DNA from: Thamnocephalis sphaerospora | Taxonomy: Eukaryota > Zoopagomycota > Zoopagomycetes > Zoopagales > Sigmoideomycetaceae | Assembly (NCBI GenBank): GCA_003614735.1 | Contig: KZ992451.1 | Span: 1-56,408, forward strand | DNA length: 56,408 nucleotides | Direction: 5' to 3' | Part shown: positions 44,414 through 54,699 of the stretch, in pieces | Position numbering within the stretch: the stretch's first letter is position 1 | Layout of the letters: every line of letters begins with the position of its first letter | Notes under the pieces: generated by a model | What the model was told of the DNA's origin: nothing | What the model saw: only the letters and a program-made list of their open reading frames with translations | Database searches by the model: none | Made by a program: the position numbers and the translations under genes

Positions 44414-45742
44414 CTAGTTTTCCTGCTGCTTTCGATAGTAGGCCACAAACTAAGAAGGTGCGCGCAGGTTAAAAGGCCATTCCAGCTAGCCCCACAGCAA
44501 CACGCGCACTTGCCTCGTCGATAAGCGACGGCCATGGGTCTATCACCGTCGCAGAAGCGCACACGTTAGTTGCATGAGCTCGCGTCCATGCGTCTGCCGC
44601 CCACGTACCATTCATATCGTAGTTGCTTGTGTCATCGTCCACCGTGTTGATAAACTCGAGCAGCTACGCAACGCACAGGCGCACGAGTGTTGGCCATCAT
44701 CGACACAAGCTGCAATCGCGGCATGTGCAGCCTACCATGTTCCACGTATCCCTAGGAATACTCTTGCCATGCACCTCCTGCACAAAGGTAAACCACATCT
44801 CCAGCTTGCTAAAGCGACCGTCCAACAGTAGCTGCCAGAGCGGCAGCGCCACCTCCAGCGCTATCAGCCATCAAGATATTAGCCCGCGATGCCTTTTCGT
44901 TGCGCATTTTCGCTCAGTACGCACGCAGACTACGCTGCATCGGGCCCAGTCCAAATCCAAACGTGTACTCGTAGATGGGCTTGAACGTGTCTGGCCTCGA
45001 CAGCTCATCCCGCAGACGCGGTAGGGCCGCGTGCATCTTTTCAATCGTATCACAACTGCCGTCCGTCCACGTTCGTCAGTGTATGGCCCCGTGCCCACGT
45101 CACCACCATCTTGCACGGCTTACCGCAACGCCCGCCAGCCATTCATGAAACCTTCACGGCCAAATTCGCACATCTTGGCCTTGAGATGGGTTGCAATCAC
45201 CAGCATGACCACGTCATCAGGCTGCACCTCCAGGTCGGCGCAGTAGCGCTCAGTGCCTTCCACCAGGATCTTATCCTCGGTGCTATCTACCGTAGATGCA
45301 TGCGCCATCAGCTTTGTGGATGGCGTTGCAAACACTACGTGCGTAGCACACGTACGCACACACCTTTGTACTGCTCAAACAGCTGACTCAAACGTGCCTC
45401 GCTATAGTCATCTGAGGCTGCCCGACCCAGCGTCACAGCCTCGGTGCCTAAATCGCTAAAGAATGCATTGGCTGCCGCCTCTAGATTCCATTGGTGATTC
45501 CGGAGCAGCAGGTTGGCCGTTGACTCGCTGTCGAACAGGCAATCAGCAGCAGAACAGGCAGGCGGACGGACGAGCAGCTTCTGGCTCTACCTGCAGTGAG
45601 TCAGTCCTATGAGCTGCTTCACCTTCTCCTTTTGCGTCTTGCCCTTTCCAAACTGGCCGTGGCATAGCGCGCAGGTGGTCTGCACGTTAGCGTCTGTATG
45701 CGCCAAAGGGTGGGCGTTAGATTGCACGGGTTGGCCTACCAT
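44414..45742 (-). CDS. DCN1: Cullin neddylation co-E3 Dcn1
   Basis: Scaffold E3 that helps Ubc12 attach Rub1/NEDD8 to cullins, so it activates SCF ligases. Exons 44414-44449, 44514-44539, 44609-44663, 44736-44860, 44934-45055, 45124-45286, 45364-45527, 45591-45679 and 45740-45742 give 783 nt (260 aa), the family length. The UBA-like part is KEKVKQLIGLTHCSESTANL then NHQWNLEAAANAFF. The PONY domain has VEGTERYCADLEVQPDDVVM, CEFGREGFMNGW, TFKPIYEYTFGFG, LEVALPLWQLLLDGRF and SIPRDTWNM, ending DDDTSNYDMNDPWPSLIDEF. The start is less sure: ATG then a 60-nt intron (a multiple of three, so frame is kept either way). One intron is GC-AG. Confidence 0.93.
44450..44513 (-). other. GC-AG intron in DCN1
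   Basis: The donor is GACGAG|GCAAGT and the acceptor TTCTTAG. It joins WPSLIDE to FVAYYRKQQEN, exactly the LIDxFV motif of Dcn1 proteins. Confidence 0.9.
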
Positions 45743-46590
45743 GATTACGACTGTAGTGGTGGGCGTGGCAGACACAGAACGTTGTCAAACAGCAATGCAC
45801 GTTAGAGCTCGAGGACAAGCACGAGAGCACCAGGCAACGGCAGCAGTAGCGACGGCGGCGAGATCGATATGCACAGTCAAGTGCAGGGAAGAGGCGTGGT
45901 GACGCGGTGTGTGGTCTGCTACTGTGTGGCCGCCTACCATGTGACTGACGAGCCGACCCGGTTGTGAGCTCATCCCACGCCATCGTCTCCTCTCTTCTTT
46001 GACCGCCGTGACTAGCGTCTAGCATGAGGGTAGGCTGCCGGCTGGATTCTATGTTAGCGCTGTGCTTCAGCGTCTGCGCTGGTAGCGATGGCTGACGCCA
46101 GAGCGCTCAGTGCCTGCGACATGTACATGCCATTGTGGCGCGAGGACTGCAGCTTACCGCGCCGGTCAAAGTCGGCCACCATGCCGCTCAACGTGGCCCT
46201 GGCGGTAAGCAACTGCAGGTGCGCGTTGCGTAGTCGTCTTAGGGTATCTAATGTGTCGCTGGCGGTGGTAGTAGTAGTCGCAAACACACCTATTGTGCTG
46301 CCAGATACGTTTTGTTCGCTCCATGCATCCGCTAAAGGTGCGCACCGCAGTCGGCAGGCGTCCATGCAGGCAGTGGCTGACCAGACCGCTGTTGCTACAA
46401 GCAGCAGCGCCTTTTTACGTTAGCGGCGTCGTGCATGCTTCCTTGGTATGCGCAGGCAGGCGGCAATGGCATGGACGGCGCCACACTGACATGTTGCCGT
46501 GCAGAATCCAACCTACGCAATCGCGTTGTCGAACGATCAGCTGGGCGATATCGGAGAATGCGGCGGGCTACATCATATCCTTGTCTGTAG
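45743..46590. other. Unresolved region between DCN1 and UVRAG
   Basis: A minus-strand ORF from ATG 46365 to 46054 (103 aa) reads DTLDTLRRLRNAHLQLLTAR with a helical Ala/Ser-rich end (MYMSQALSALASAIATSADA). It may be a small helical protein or a shadow. The missing N-terminus of the UVRAG gene must also lie in the right-hand part. I could not settle either. Confidence 0.3.
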
Positions 46591-48458
46591 ATGATCGATG
46601 GGCACATGAACACCAACGCCAATCATGCCTTGACGAGTGCCTGTGGGTTGTTACAGCTGATCATTCGCATCTGGCGCGTAGAGCCCAAGAGTACACCGGT
46701 AGCGCTGCTAGAGTGGGATGTTGATTTCCGTGCTATGCGCTATCTTTGCAAAAAGGTGCGATCGATGGTGCGGCAAACGTACCTGGCGGTCGTTGACTCA
46801 CGTGTTTGCAAGCGCAGATGAGCGTAGCACAGAGCCTCTTTCCCGCAGGTACACTGCTGTTTGCGGCGCGCGACGGCTATTACACGGCACCCGATATTGC
46901 TGCACGCGTACATTGCGAGGTAAATAGCAGGAGGCGCAAGCAGGGTGGTCTGCATCCCTGACACATGTGATCTCGGAACTCAGGAGGAACCCGCAATCAA
47001 GCCCAACGTGTCGACTGTGGTAGGATGCTTAAGCTGTCGGCAAACTGGCACAATAGTGCAATCGGCTAACCTACAGTCTATGCTTATGTGTAGCAGAGGA
47101 AATCGTATGATTTTATCAAGGCAGTGGGGTGTGTATGCGGTAAATGAGAAAACAAGGTCAGGCATGCTTTTTAATCACGTTCACTGGACCTAGACTGCTG
47201 GAGAAACATCGGGAGATTTGTCGCGTTCAGGATCAGATCGCCAAGCTAGTCGAGACGATTCAGGAGAAGCTAGCCAAAGACGGGCCATTGATGGAAAAGG
47301 TGGGCGTAGGTGGCGGTGATTCTGTACTGGTGGCACGCTGACCAAGGAGTGGCGGACATGGCGAGCAGACTCGCTTAAAAGGAGAACGACAAAGTAGAAC
47401 GATTCAGCTGCAGGCACGTCTCCAGGCTTGCAGCACACATGTGGAACGAGGTGCGTCGGCAACATAGCATGTAGTCTAGACTGCCGTAATCTGACGAGGT
47501 GGCATTAGCGCGACACGAACTGGATGCGCTCAGTGACCGTGCAAGTGCCAAACGCACTGCCATCCAAACCTATGGCCAGCGCCTCAGGGACAATGTGCTT
47601 TTATACGAACAACTATCCACCGAGCTCACCACCACAAGGTACGCTTTGCTGCCGTCAGGCGAACTACTCGGCGGCGTCTCCTCTAACCCAAAGCAGAGCA
47701 CTGCTCAAGTATACCAACGAAGATGTGCAGCGTCTGGAGCGGCGACGTCTCTCTACGATGCGACTCATTTATCCTATCGAACAGGTATGCAAACGCGTTC
47801 AGACACCAGCGTGTTTGCGACTCACTCAGCAATGGGCACCAGGCATCCACCATCTCCTCCATCTTCACCATCTGTGACACTCGATTGCCAAACTCGATGT
47901 TTGCCGGTCGGTCCTTACGCGGAAACCGAGTGCACACAGGAGGAGAGCGAGCTGATCCGCTTCCAGACTGTAAGCCGGAAGTCGTAGCCACAGCACTGGG
48001 CTACACCTGCCATCTCGCCAACATGATCGCCTACTATCTGCGCGTGCCCGTCAAGTTCCCCATGGTAGCCATGTGCTCGCGCTCCTATGTTATCGATCCA
48101 CTAGCCATCGATCCAAGCCAGTCTACGTAAGTCGTTGTCGCGGTTTATAGTTGGGCGGCCGACTTACACACATGCAATGTCTGCTGGCACATAGGTACCC
48201 GCTGTACGCCAAGGGCCAAGACGTAGCACGGTACGAGTATGGTGTCTTTTTACTCAACAAGAACATTGAACAGGTACGTTCAGCATGTCACACACACACA
48301 CACACACATGCACACATACTTGGCGATTGCTAGCTCACCACGATCTACAGCTACTCATCTCTCAGGGCTTGTCCGTCATTGATATCCGCAATACGCTGCC
48401 TAATCTGCGCTGGCTACTGGACACGATAAAAGACCGCCAATGTCGCGCGGATCGGTGA
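46591..48458 (+). CDS. VPS38: UVRAG/Vps38 subunit of the Vps34 PI3-kinase complex, 5' end unresolved
   Basis: Subunit of the class III PI3-kinase complex II (Vps34-Vps15-Beclin/Vps30) in endosomal sorting and autophagy. The part of a C2-like domain visible is LLQLIIRIWRVEPKSTPVAL with LEWDVDFRAM and AGTLLFAARDGYYTAPDIAA. Next is a coiled coil (LLEKHREICRVQDQIAKLVE; ARHELDALSDRASAKRTAIQ). The C-terminal domain has ALGYTCHLANMIAYYLRVPV with KFPMVAMCSRSYVIDPLAID, then YPLYAKGQDVARYEYGVFLL with NKNIEQ, and LSVIDIRNTLPNLRWLLDTI. It ends QCRADR at 48458. The final domain order is typical of UVRAG. 46591 is the first base of the earliest exon I trust, after a good acceptor (ccttgtctgtag). Real start codon and some coiled-coil exons are unresolved. 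Confidence 0.8.
48291..48308 (+). repeat. (CA)n microsatellite in a VPS38 intron
   Basis: About nine CA units lie within the intron between NKNIEQ and LLISQGLSV. Confidence 0.85.
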
Positions 48459-48561
48459 CTACGATAGCGGTGGTCCATGGACAACACTCCATCTGATTTT
48501 CAATACGATTGTTTTTCTTTTCCTGTTGCCATTCCTGCTTGCCTGCACGCGATTGCCCGTC

Positions 48562-50416
48562 ATGTGGAACGCCGGCGACGACGATGATGGCTACGAAGCG
48601 TACCTTGAACGTGAGAATGAGCTGTACAATAGCGGTGGCGACAATAGCGACAGGTAGCTGTGGCCGCGACCGGCACCGGTAGTCGTGCCAGGACTGACCT
48701 GTGGTGTCCGCTCCATTAGCGACGATGGCGTAGACAGCGATGTCGAGGAGAAGATGCTAAGCCATGTTCACTACAACACTGCCGCGCGTGTGGCATCTTC
48801 CAAAGAGCCAGTGCCCTCAGCGCCAGTACCGAAAGGCAACGAGGAGAGGGTGGAAGAGCCGCCAAACGTGGCTGCGGCGAGTGACGACGAAGACTCGGTT
48901 TATAGTACGGCACGGTCCAAGAATGCATTCACGACAAAGCGCCCTCGTACCGAGGCTGCCGGTGAAGAGAGTGATGACGATGATGATAGCAGCGACAAAG
49001 AAGACAAAGACAAGGGTGTTTCTGCGGAGACGCAAGCTACAAATGCGGCGACTGGCGGTGTAGGCACTATTACATCCAGCAATAATGCGCCATCGCTGCA
49101 AATCACACATCTTATTCAAGTGGATGGGGACTTTGCGGCAACAGCAGATGCAGTCGAGGGTAGTACATCTGCAGACGATGCAAAAGAGTTTGCCTATCTC
49201 GATGAAGAGGGCTTTTCGGTACGCAACACTGGCGTGTTGCTGCTACGCTGGCTATCCACGTACTGACGGTCATTATCTTGCTTGACCATGTGGCAAACAT
49301 TAGGGCCGGAACCGCTACTTTCAAGGATCCGTCAAGGAAACCCGGGCGTGTGCACAGTGCGGACAGATTGGCCATTTACGCAAAGACTGCACCGTGCGAA
49401 CGGTACGCCGATGTACCAGCATGCACCAACGCATCTGGTATGGCACTAACTTTACATATCCTCGTTTTGGTGCAGTGCGCCGTATGTGGCGAAGCTGGTC
49501 ATGAGCTGCGGCAGTGTCGATTCAATGGCCAAACCTGCCATATCTGCAAGCAAGCTGGGCATTTGGCCAGGGTATGTAAATTGGCGTACGTGCACACCAG
49601 CCATTCGATCGGCTAATGTACACGATGCGTAACGCTAGGACTGCCCTCGCCCGCGTGGTTACCGCGTACTAGGCTGCACCCTGTGCGGCTCTTCGCAACA
49701 TGCAGACGATGCAAGTTTCCAACACCAATACAGTGACCGCACGTTACGCATGCTAACATAATGACGCGTACCACGGCAATCTAGGGCTGCCCCAGCCTAT
49801 GGCGGTCGTATGTGTATGTCGAAGGATACCGTGACTCGGATGTAGGTGGATGTAGTTGTTGAGCATTCATATGGATTGCGGCTAATATCGTGACTATGTG
49901 ACATGATCGTATACAGCAACCAAGTGTCGTCTACTGCTACAACTGCTCTGTGGAAGGCCACTACGGCGATGTGAGCAGGAGCGAACGCACTGTTTGTCAT
50001 GGATGTTGCAGCTAACGCAGACCCACAGCACTGCCCCATGCCGCGGCCATTCAGATTCGCTTCAGAGCCTACCGCCTTTTCCACGCCAATGCCAGAGCGT
50101 AAGCGCGCACGTCTTGGCACAGGCCATCCGCCACGTGCATTGCCACCTGGACGGCGAGGCCCGTCCACAACAGACTATGGCCGGCACGATTACCGATCGC
50201 GTGACCGACCGGCATATCAAGGTGCTGGCGCATACCGCAATCGCCAGTCATCCCAGCCGTACTCTCCCAAACGACCTGGCTCGGTCAATCCTAACGTGAG
50301 TACCAATGCGTTCTGTCGCGTCGCACTGCTAGTGGCTCACCCCACCCTGTATTTAGTGGGAGGCAAGAATGGATGCACGTCGTCGAGATTACGGTTCCGG
50401 CAGTCGGCGGAGATGA
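48562..50416 (+). CDS. AIR1: TRAMP-complex zinc-knuckle protein Air1/Air2
   Basis: RNA-binding subunit of TRAMP, which tags aberrant nuclear RNAs for the exosome. Exons 48562-48653, 48720-49218, 49304-49402, 49476-49571, 49639-49710, 49785-49841, 49917-49970, 50029-50295 and 50357-50416 give 1296 nt (431 aa). An acidic, disordered N-terminus (MWNAGDDDDGYEAYLERENE on) precedes GRNRYF. Five CCHC knuckles follow: CAQCGQIGHLRKDC, CAVCGEAGHELRQC, CHICKQAGHLARDC, CTLCGSSQHADDGC and CYNCSVEGHYGDHC. GCPSLWRSYVYVEGYRDSD lies between knuckles 4 and 5 as in yeast Air. The tail is Arg/Tyr/Pro-rich. One intron is GC-AG. The start is 103 nt after the VPS38 stop, on the same strand. Confidence 0.9.
49711..49784 (+). 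other. GC-AG intron in AIR1
   Basis: The donor is GACGAT|GCAAGT and the acceptor AATCTAG. It joins SSQHADD to GCPSLWRS, which completes the Cys of knuckle 4. The GT donor four bases in breaks the frame. Confidence 0.9.
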
Positions 50417-50804
50417 GTGTACTGCAACTCTTGCAGCGCAATACAACTCAATACAACACTACGCTATTGTAATACAACCACAACTGTGACATGTGCGGTG
50501 GTGATGATACGCTATGCTGGACTATAGAAAGGGGCTGGCAGCCACTATTTCAGTTGATGGGTAAACATAAACGTCCAAATCATTGCGTGGATTAAATAAA
50601 AGGGCAAATAAAGCTTTACAAAGGTTGGTATTGATACATAGGCAATCAGACAAACAAGCAAAACACATCGGATTCGATTTTATTGCACAAATACGCTCGT
50701 CCCGCTGTCGAGAGAGCAGGGCAGCACGTACATTGCTGTTAGTCTGATAACCCGCACCTATGCTTGACAGGATGCGCTTGCTTTTTGCATACATGGGTCG
50801 ATCT
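50417..50804. other. Gap between AIR1 and F-box gene 2
   Basis: 388 bp between convergent stops. It holds three copies of AATACAAC (50440, 50450, 50471) and otherwise nothing I recognise. Confidence 0.5.
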
Positions 50805-52376
50805 TTATTTATTATCTTGTCCTGTCAGCCATGCTTCGACCTTGGACAAATATCCCCATGATCTCCCAAGCAAACGAGCATATTGATCAGCAGGTACCTG
50901 AATCTTACGGCAAGCAATTTTGCTCGAATTCCGCCGTGTTGTGCGGTGTACACACTCTACATAGTCAACCAGCGTAAATTTGTCTTGATGGCTGTAGAGT
51001 GTGAGAGCTACTGATGATGTTTGGCTCGCGTCTTTGTGTATATCCAGCGTACTATCGTTCCTAGGATCCTGTCGTGTTACACGATCAGCTAACGCTAGCC
51101 ATTGGTCACGTAGCAGGTTTAGGTCGCTAGTATGTCGGCTGCCATGGTTTAAACGATGTATTTCAGAGCCGTTATGCAAATCTAGCATTGTCCAGCAATT
51201 TCTCGATGCTATGCAGAGCATATTCCGGGATACGATTGACTGCACATATGTGAATATGCCTATGCGCGACCATTTCTCCTTCAAAGCTACTTCAGACGTA
51301 TCGTACTCGATTTCCATCAGCACCAAGTCGGGCATTGATCTGAAGGGCATGCGACCAGAGGTGTTTAAAACTACAATGAATCTGCTGTCATCAACACGTA
51401 CTAATTCGACTCCCTTGCCCGCATGATTCAGCATTATCTCTGCTGTTGCTTGGCATTGGAAAGATGTTGCACTCTTGTGTGCAAGCTGCCATAGCTTACA
51501 GGCGACTATGGAATTATCATACCTTGCGCAAACAAAATGTACACTTTCTTCTGTAACACTTTGAATGCAACAAGTATTGAAGCTATCCACGTGCCCGGTG
51601 TAGTGTGAGCCTTTGGCGAGATTAAACGCAAATGCGACTAGCTGGCTGTCTTTCTCTGACAAGCTATATCCACTTATGATCCAGTCCTCGCGCATATCAG
51701 CACCAACTATTACTTTGTTGCAAATGATGGCGCATGGCGACTTGGCAACTGCATCGAAGTGCCAGGTATATATGGAGCAGTGGGAATAATTATGGCAATC
51801 CCTGGCCCAAATGGCTAAATGCTCGTTCGAGTGCCATGTCCGCAGTATTTCCGTACGATTCGCGTCTACGCCATCCCAGCAGAGTCGCTCCAGTATCCAT
51901 CTCGGTTCTTGCTGGCGCTCCATCAGCCACTGCGATGCAACCATCGCATTAAATGCTATAAGCCCGTCAGGTGCATATGGAATGCTCTGGAAGCGAACGC
52001 CAAACGGGCGTATATCGGCTATGTAGCTAAGCTTATGTGCCGTGTAGAGTCCGTGGCTTTGGTGATACTCGATGGCGCGGCGTTTACAGTGGGCGCCAAA
52101 CCAGTAGACTGAGGTGTTGTTGGATGATGGCGGTAGTTCATCGGTGGTGCTATTTGTGTGCGCCTTAACATCACGCATAAATACATATCGACGAAGCCAC
52201 TCTCGTTCATGGTCATCCTGCTGCAAAAACTGTTGCTCAAAACGCCTGCGCCATAGCATTTGCCGGGAAATCACCCAAGCACGCCACCGTTTGGAAGTGC
52301 ATGACAGTGCAAAAAGTGCAGCTTCGTTGAGGCAGTCGGCAATATGGTCAAGTATTTCGTTTGGTGCGCGCTCCAT
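50805..52376 (-). CDS. Intronless F-box protein, family member 2
   Basis: Single-exon gene, 523 aa. MERAPNEILDHIADCLNEAA with LSCTSKRWRAWVIS and LWRRRFEQQF is a plausible F-box. DDHEREWLRRY, YWFGAHCKRRAIEYHQSHGL and GVRFQSIPYAPDG align with members 1 and 3. So does the late block LLRDQWLALADRVTRQDPRN with IHKDASQTSSVALTLY and VDYVECVHRTTRR. The propeller-like middle has diverged most. The stop codon is embedded in AATAAATAAA, which may also be the poly(A) signal. It sits in tandem with member 3. Confidence 0.72.
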   Translation of the reverse strand: MERAPNEILDHIADCLNEAALFALSCTSKRWRAWVISRQMLWRRRFEQQFLQQDDHEREWLRRYVFMRDVKAHTNSTTDELPPSSNNTSVYWFGAHCKRRAIEYHQSHGLYTAHKLSYIADIRPFGVRFQSIPYAPDGLIAFNAMVASQWLMERQQEPRWILERLCWDGVDANRTEILRTWHSNEHLAIWARDCHNYSHCSIYTWHFDAVAKSPCAIICNKVIVGADMREDWIISGYSLSEKDSQLVAFAFNLAKGSHYTGHVDSFNTCCIQSVTEESVHFVCARYDNSIVACKLWQLAHKSATSFQCQATAEIMLNHAGKGVELVRVDDSRFIVVLNTSGRMPFRSMPDLVLMEIEYDTSEVALKEKWSRIGIFTYVQSIVSRNMLCIASRNCWTMLDLHNGSEIHRLNHGSRHTSDLNLLRDQWLALADRVTRQDPRNDSTLDIHKDASQTSSVALTLYSHQDKFTLVDYVECVHRTTRRNSSKIACRKIQVPADQYARLLGRSWGYLSKVEAWLTGQDNK

Positions 52377-52809
52377 AGTGACGTAAACAAAGCGTTAGGA
52401 GAGATAGGCGAGTTGCGTGCTGACAAGCCAGAAGGAGATGTGGCCAAAGAAATACCAATCAAGCGCCTTATGTGACATAGCAAATGATTGGTCGGCAGAT
52501 AGTACAGGCGCTTGGAGGCTTGATGCAGGCAGACCGATTGTCGGTAAGGCTGAGCGGCACATCAGCTGCTAGTGCCTTACATCGGCTAGGTGCCCAAGAT
52601 TTGCAAGCTATGACGACCGCGCTCAACCATGGACGGAGATTAAACATGCCACGTATGATGCCGGCTGACTACTGCAAGACATTGACATAATAAACACTCA
52701 CTACACAGCTAATGCTAGATAAATGGTATAAATACTATCATTATTTATGTACTGTACAGGTCTGCAATAGAGAAAGACTGTTTACTGACTGTGCTGTGCA
52801 GATACCAAC
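52377..52809. other. Spacer between F-box genes 2 and 3
   Basis: 433 bp. A plus-strand 68-codon ORF from ATG 52484 (MIGRQIVQALGGLMQADRLS) ends directly at an AATAAA. It has no recognisable domain and I do not call it a gene. Confidence 0.35.
52380..52390 (-). promoter_or_regulatory. TTGTTTACGTC element 3 nt before the F-box 2 start
   Basis: Identical 11-mer and identical distance to the ATG as in F-box gene 1. Here an extra A gives a TTTACGTCA (ATF/CRE half-site-like) reading on the coding strand. It is absent before F-box gene 3. Confidence 0.5.
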
Positions 52810-54699
52810 TCACGTGTTTACGTTGTCGTCAAGAAAGCGAAGCTGTGTACGTATCCTTTGCAACTCGGCCGTTAGGCTACTGTGTTGAGCTGCCAGACTC
52901 TCACGTTCAATGCGCACGCGCTTATTCTCGTTGACTGCGTTTCGCATTTCATCAGATTCGCCCCAGTCCAGGTCGATCATATAAATGTCTTCCTCCGCCA
53001 TGCCACGCATACGTCCCCTGCCGAGCAGGCGCCAGCTGTCATCAGGCAAATACCAATCCGCTCCGCATACACGTTTATACTCTGCAGATGCACGATTTTC
53101 TTCGACAGCCAGACGTTGGTCGTCTTCAATCACGCGTCTGCGCTTCGCAACAATGTACGCTTCCTCGGCGATCAAGTGGTCGCGCTCGATGGCACATTGC
53201 TCGGCTTTGGCGCCAAATCGTTTTTTCGCGTTGTGCATCACACTTGACCGGTGTACAGGTTCTGTATAGTCGACTACAATGCACTTCTTATAGCGACCGT
53301 AGAGCGTAGCAGTAGGTGTCGATATCTGCTCGGCACTTTTGTGTATGCTCAAGGTAGGGTCATTTTTTGGATTCCACCATATAGCGTCGTCTTGCGTTTG
53401 CGACCACTGATCGCTAGGAGGGTACAGACCACTAACGTGCCAACAATAGAGCTGTACGCGATGTACTGCTGTACCATCGGCCAGACTTAAAAGCAAGTGC
53501 ATGTCATAACCCTGATCCAGGTCAAGCAGGCCGCGTGATACGATTGGTTGCACCTTTATGACTTGCACGCTGCGCGCCCATCTCCTTTCCAGCAACACGC
53601 CTGCTGCGCTGTCGGCAACTCCTATCAGTACCACGGTAGGCAGCAGGTCGTTGTCCGGCTCATCATCCCAGGCTGTCCATATAATGAACTTGTCGTCATC
53701 GACACGCTGTGGCTTGATGTCGCTGCGATCCTTGTCTATCCTTGCTCCCCCTGCCACCTGCAGCTGGAATGGCGACGACTGGCCAGGCGTAACTCGCCAC
53801 AGCTGAAAGGTGACCATAATGGTCCCGGGAACGCCGTAGTCGTACTCTATCCAGATCATATCCATGTCCTTTGCCGTGGCGCGTAAGATACAGCGCTTGG
53901 ACCAGTCCCCCAGAGTTTCCGAGCAATACGTGCCTTGGGCAAGATCATACACGATGGTGATGTGCTGTTCGGTGGTCGATGACTGCGTAGCTTGGCACAT
54001 GAGCCAATTTCCACGTATGTCCGCCTCGCTTGTCCACTTTTCGCCGACTTCAGTGACGCGCGGCTGCCTATGGAGCGCGCTGAAATGCCAGACGTACAGC
54101 GAACAGTAGCGCGTTTCCGAATCTCTTGCCTGTATAACCAGGTACTCCTCCGACCAGTATATACCCCGTACTTGCAAGCATAACGTGTCTATACTGCCCC
54201 AGAACGGTTCCTCCAGAAACCATACCGACGACTGCTGATGGGCCAATAGCCACTGCGATGCAACTAGAACATCGCTCTGCATCCCGTGTTTGGGAGCATA
54301 CGGGATGCTCTGAAGGCGAACGCCATGCGGACGAGTGTCAGTTAAGCGGAGTCGGCGCGCTATGTAGTGTCCATGACGCCAGCGATGCTCGGTGGCACGA
54401 CGTTTACAGTAAATATCAAACCAGTCAAACTGAACGCTGCTTTGCGTGCCCGACAAGCTACAGGCAGCACTACCGGCTTGCCCTTTGAATAAGCGCGTTT
54501 GCTTGTATTGGCGTAGCCACTTTTGCTCGTTGTCGTCGCGTGGCGTGAAATGCTGCTCATAGCGTGCGCGCCATGACTTTTGCTGGCCGACCACGCGAGC
54601 GCGCAGTCGTTTTGAGCTCAACGCTAGTGTGATTAGCGCAGCTTCGTCATCACAGGCTGCGATAATACGGTCAAGCACTTCGTCTGGTATGTGCTTCAT
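52810..54699 (-). CDS. Intronless F-box protein, family member 3, with C-terminal coiled coil
   Basis: Single-exon gene, 629 aa. MKHIPDEVLDRIIAACDDEA with LALSSKRLRARVVG and SWRARYEQHF is the F-box-like start. DDNEQKWLRQYKQT, FDWFDIYCKRRATEHRWRHG, RPHGVRLQSIPYAPK, YPPSDQWSQTQDDAIWWNPK and VDYTEPVHRSS align with the other two members. Unlike them it continues for about 130 residues with a charged helical tail (AIERDHLIAEEAYIVAKRRR; NENKRVRIERESLAAQHSSL), likely a coiled coil, split by DWYLPDDSWRLLGRGRMRGM. The stop follows FLDDNVNT. Confidence 0.73.
   Translation of the reverse strand: MKHIPDEVLDRIIAACDDEAALITLALSSKRLRARVVGQQKSWRARYEQHFTPRDDNEQKWLRQYKQTRLFKGQAGSAACSLSGTQSSVQFDWFDIYCKRRATEHRWRHGHYIARRLRLTDTRPHGVRLQSIPYAPKHGMQSDVLVASQWLLAHQQSSVWFLEEPFWGSIDTLCLQVRGIYWSEEYLVIQARDSETRYCSLYVWHFSALHRQPRVTEVGEKWTSEADIRGNWLMCQATQSSTTEQHITIVYDLAQGTYCSETLGDWSKRCILRATAKDMDMIWIEYDYGVPGTIMVTFQLWRVTPGQSSPFQLQVAGGARIDKDRSDIKPQRVDDDKFIIWTAWDDEPDNDLLPTVVLIGVADSAAGVLLERRWARSVQVIKVQPIVSRGLLDLDQGYDMHLLLSLADGTAVHRVQLYCWHVSGLYPPSDQWSQTQDDAIWWNPKNDPTLSIHKSAEQISTPTATLYGRYKKCIVVDYTEPVHRSSVMHNAKKRFGAKAEQCAIERDHLIAEEAYIVAKRRRVIEDDQRLAVEENRASAEYKRVCGADWYLPDDSWRLLGRGRMRGMAEEDIYMIDLDWGESDEMRNAVNENKRVRIERESLAAQHSSLTAELQRIRTQLRFLDDNVNT

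Noticed and set aside
46088-46423. Plus-strand 111-codon ORF as the first exon of UVRAG
   Set aside because: No similarity to UVRAG N-termini, and its only good donor gives no suitable acceptor in frame.
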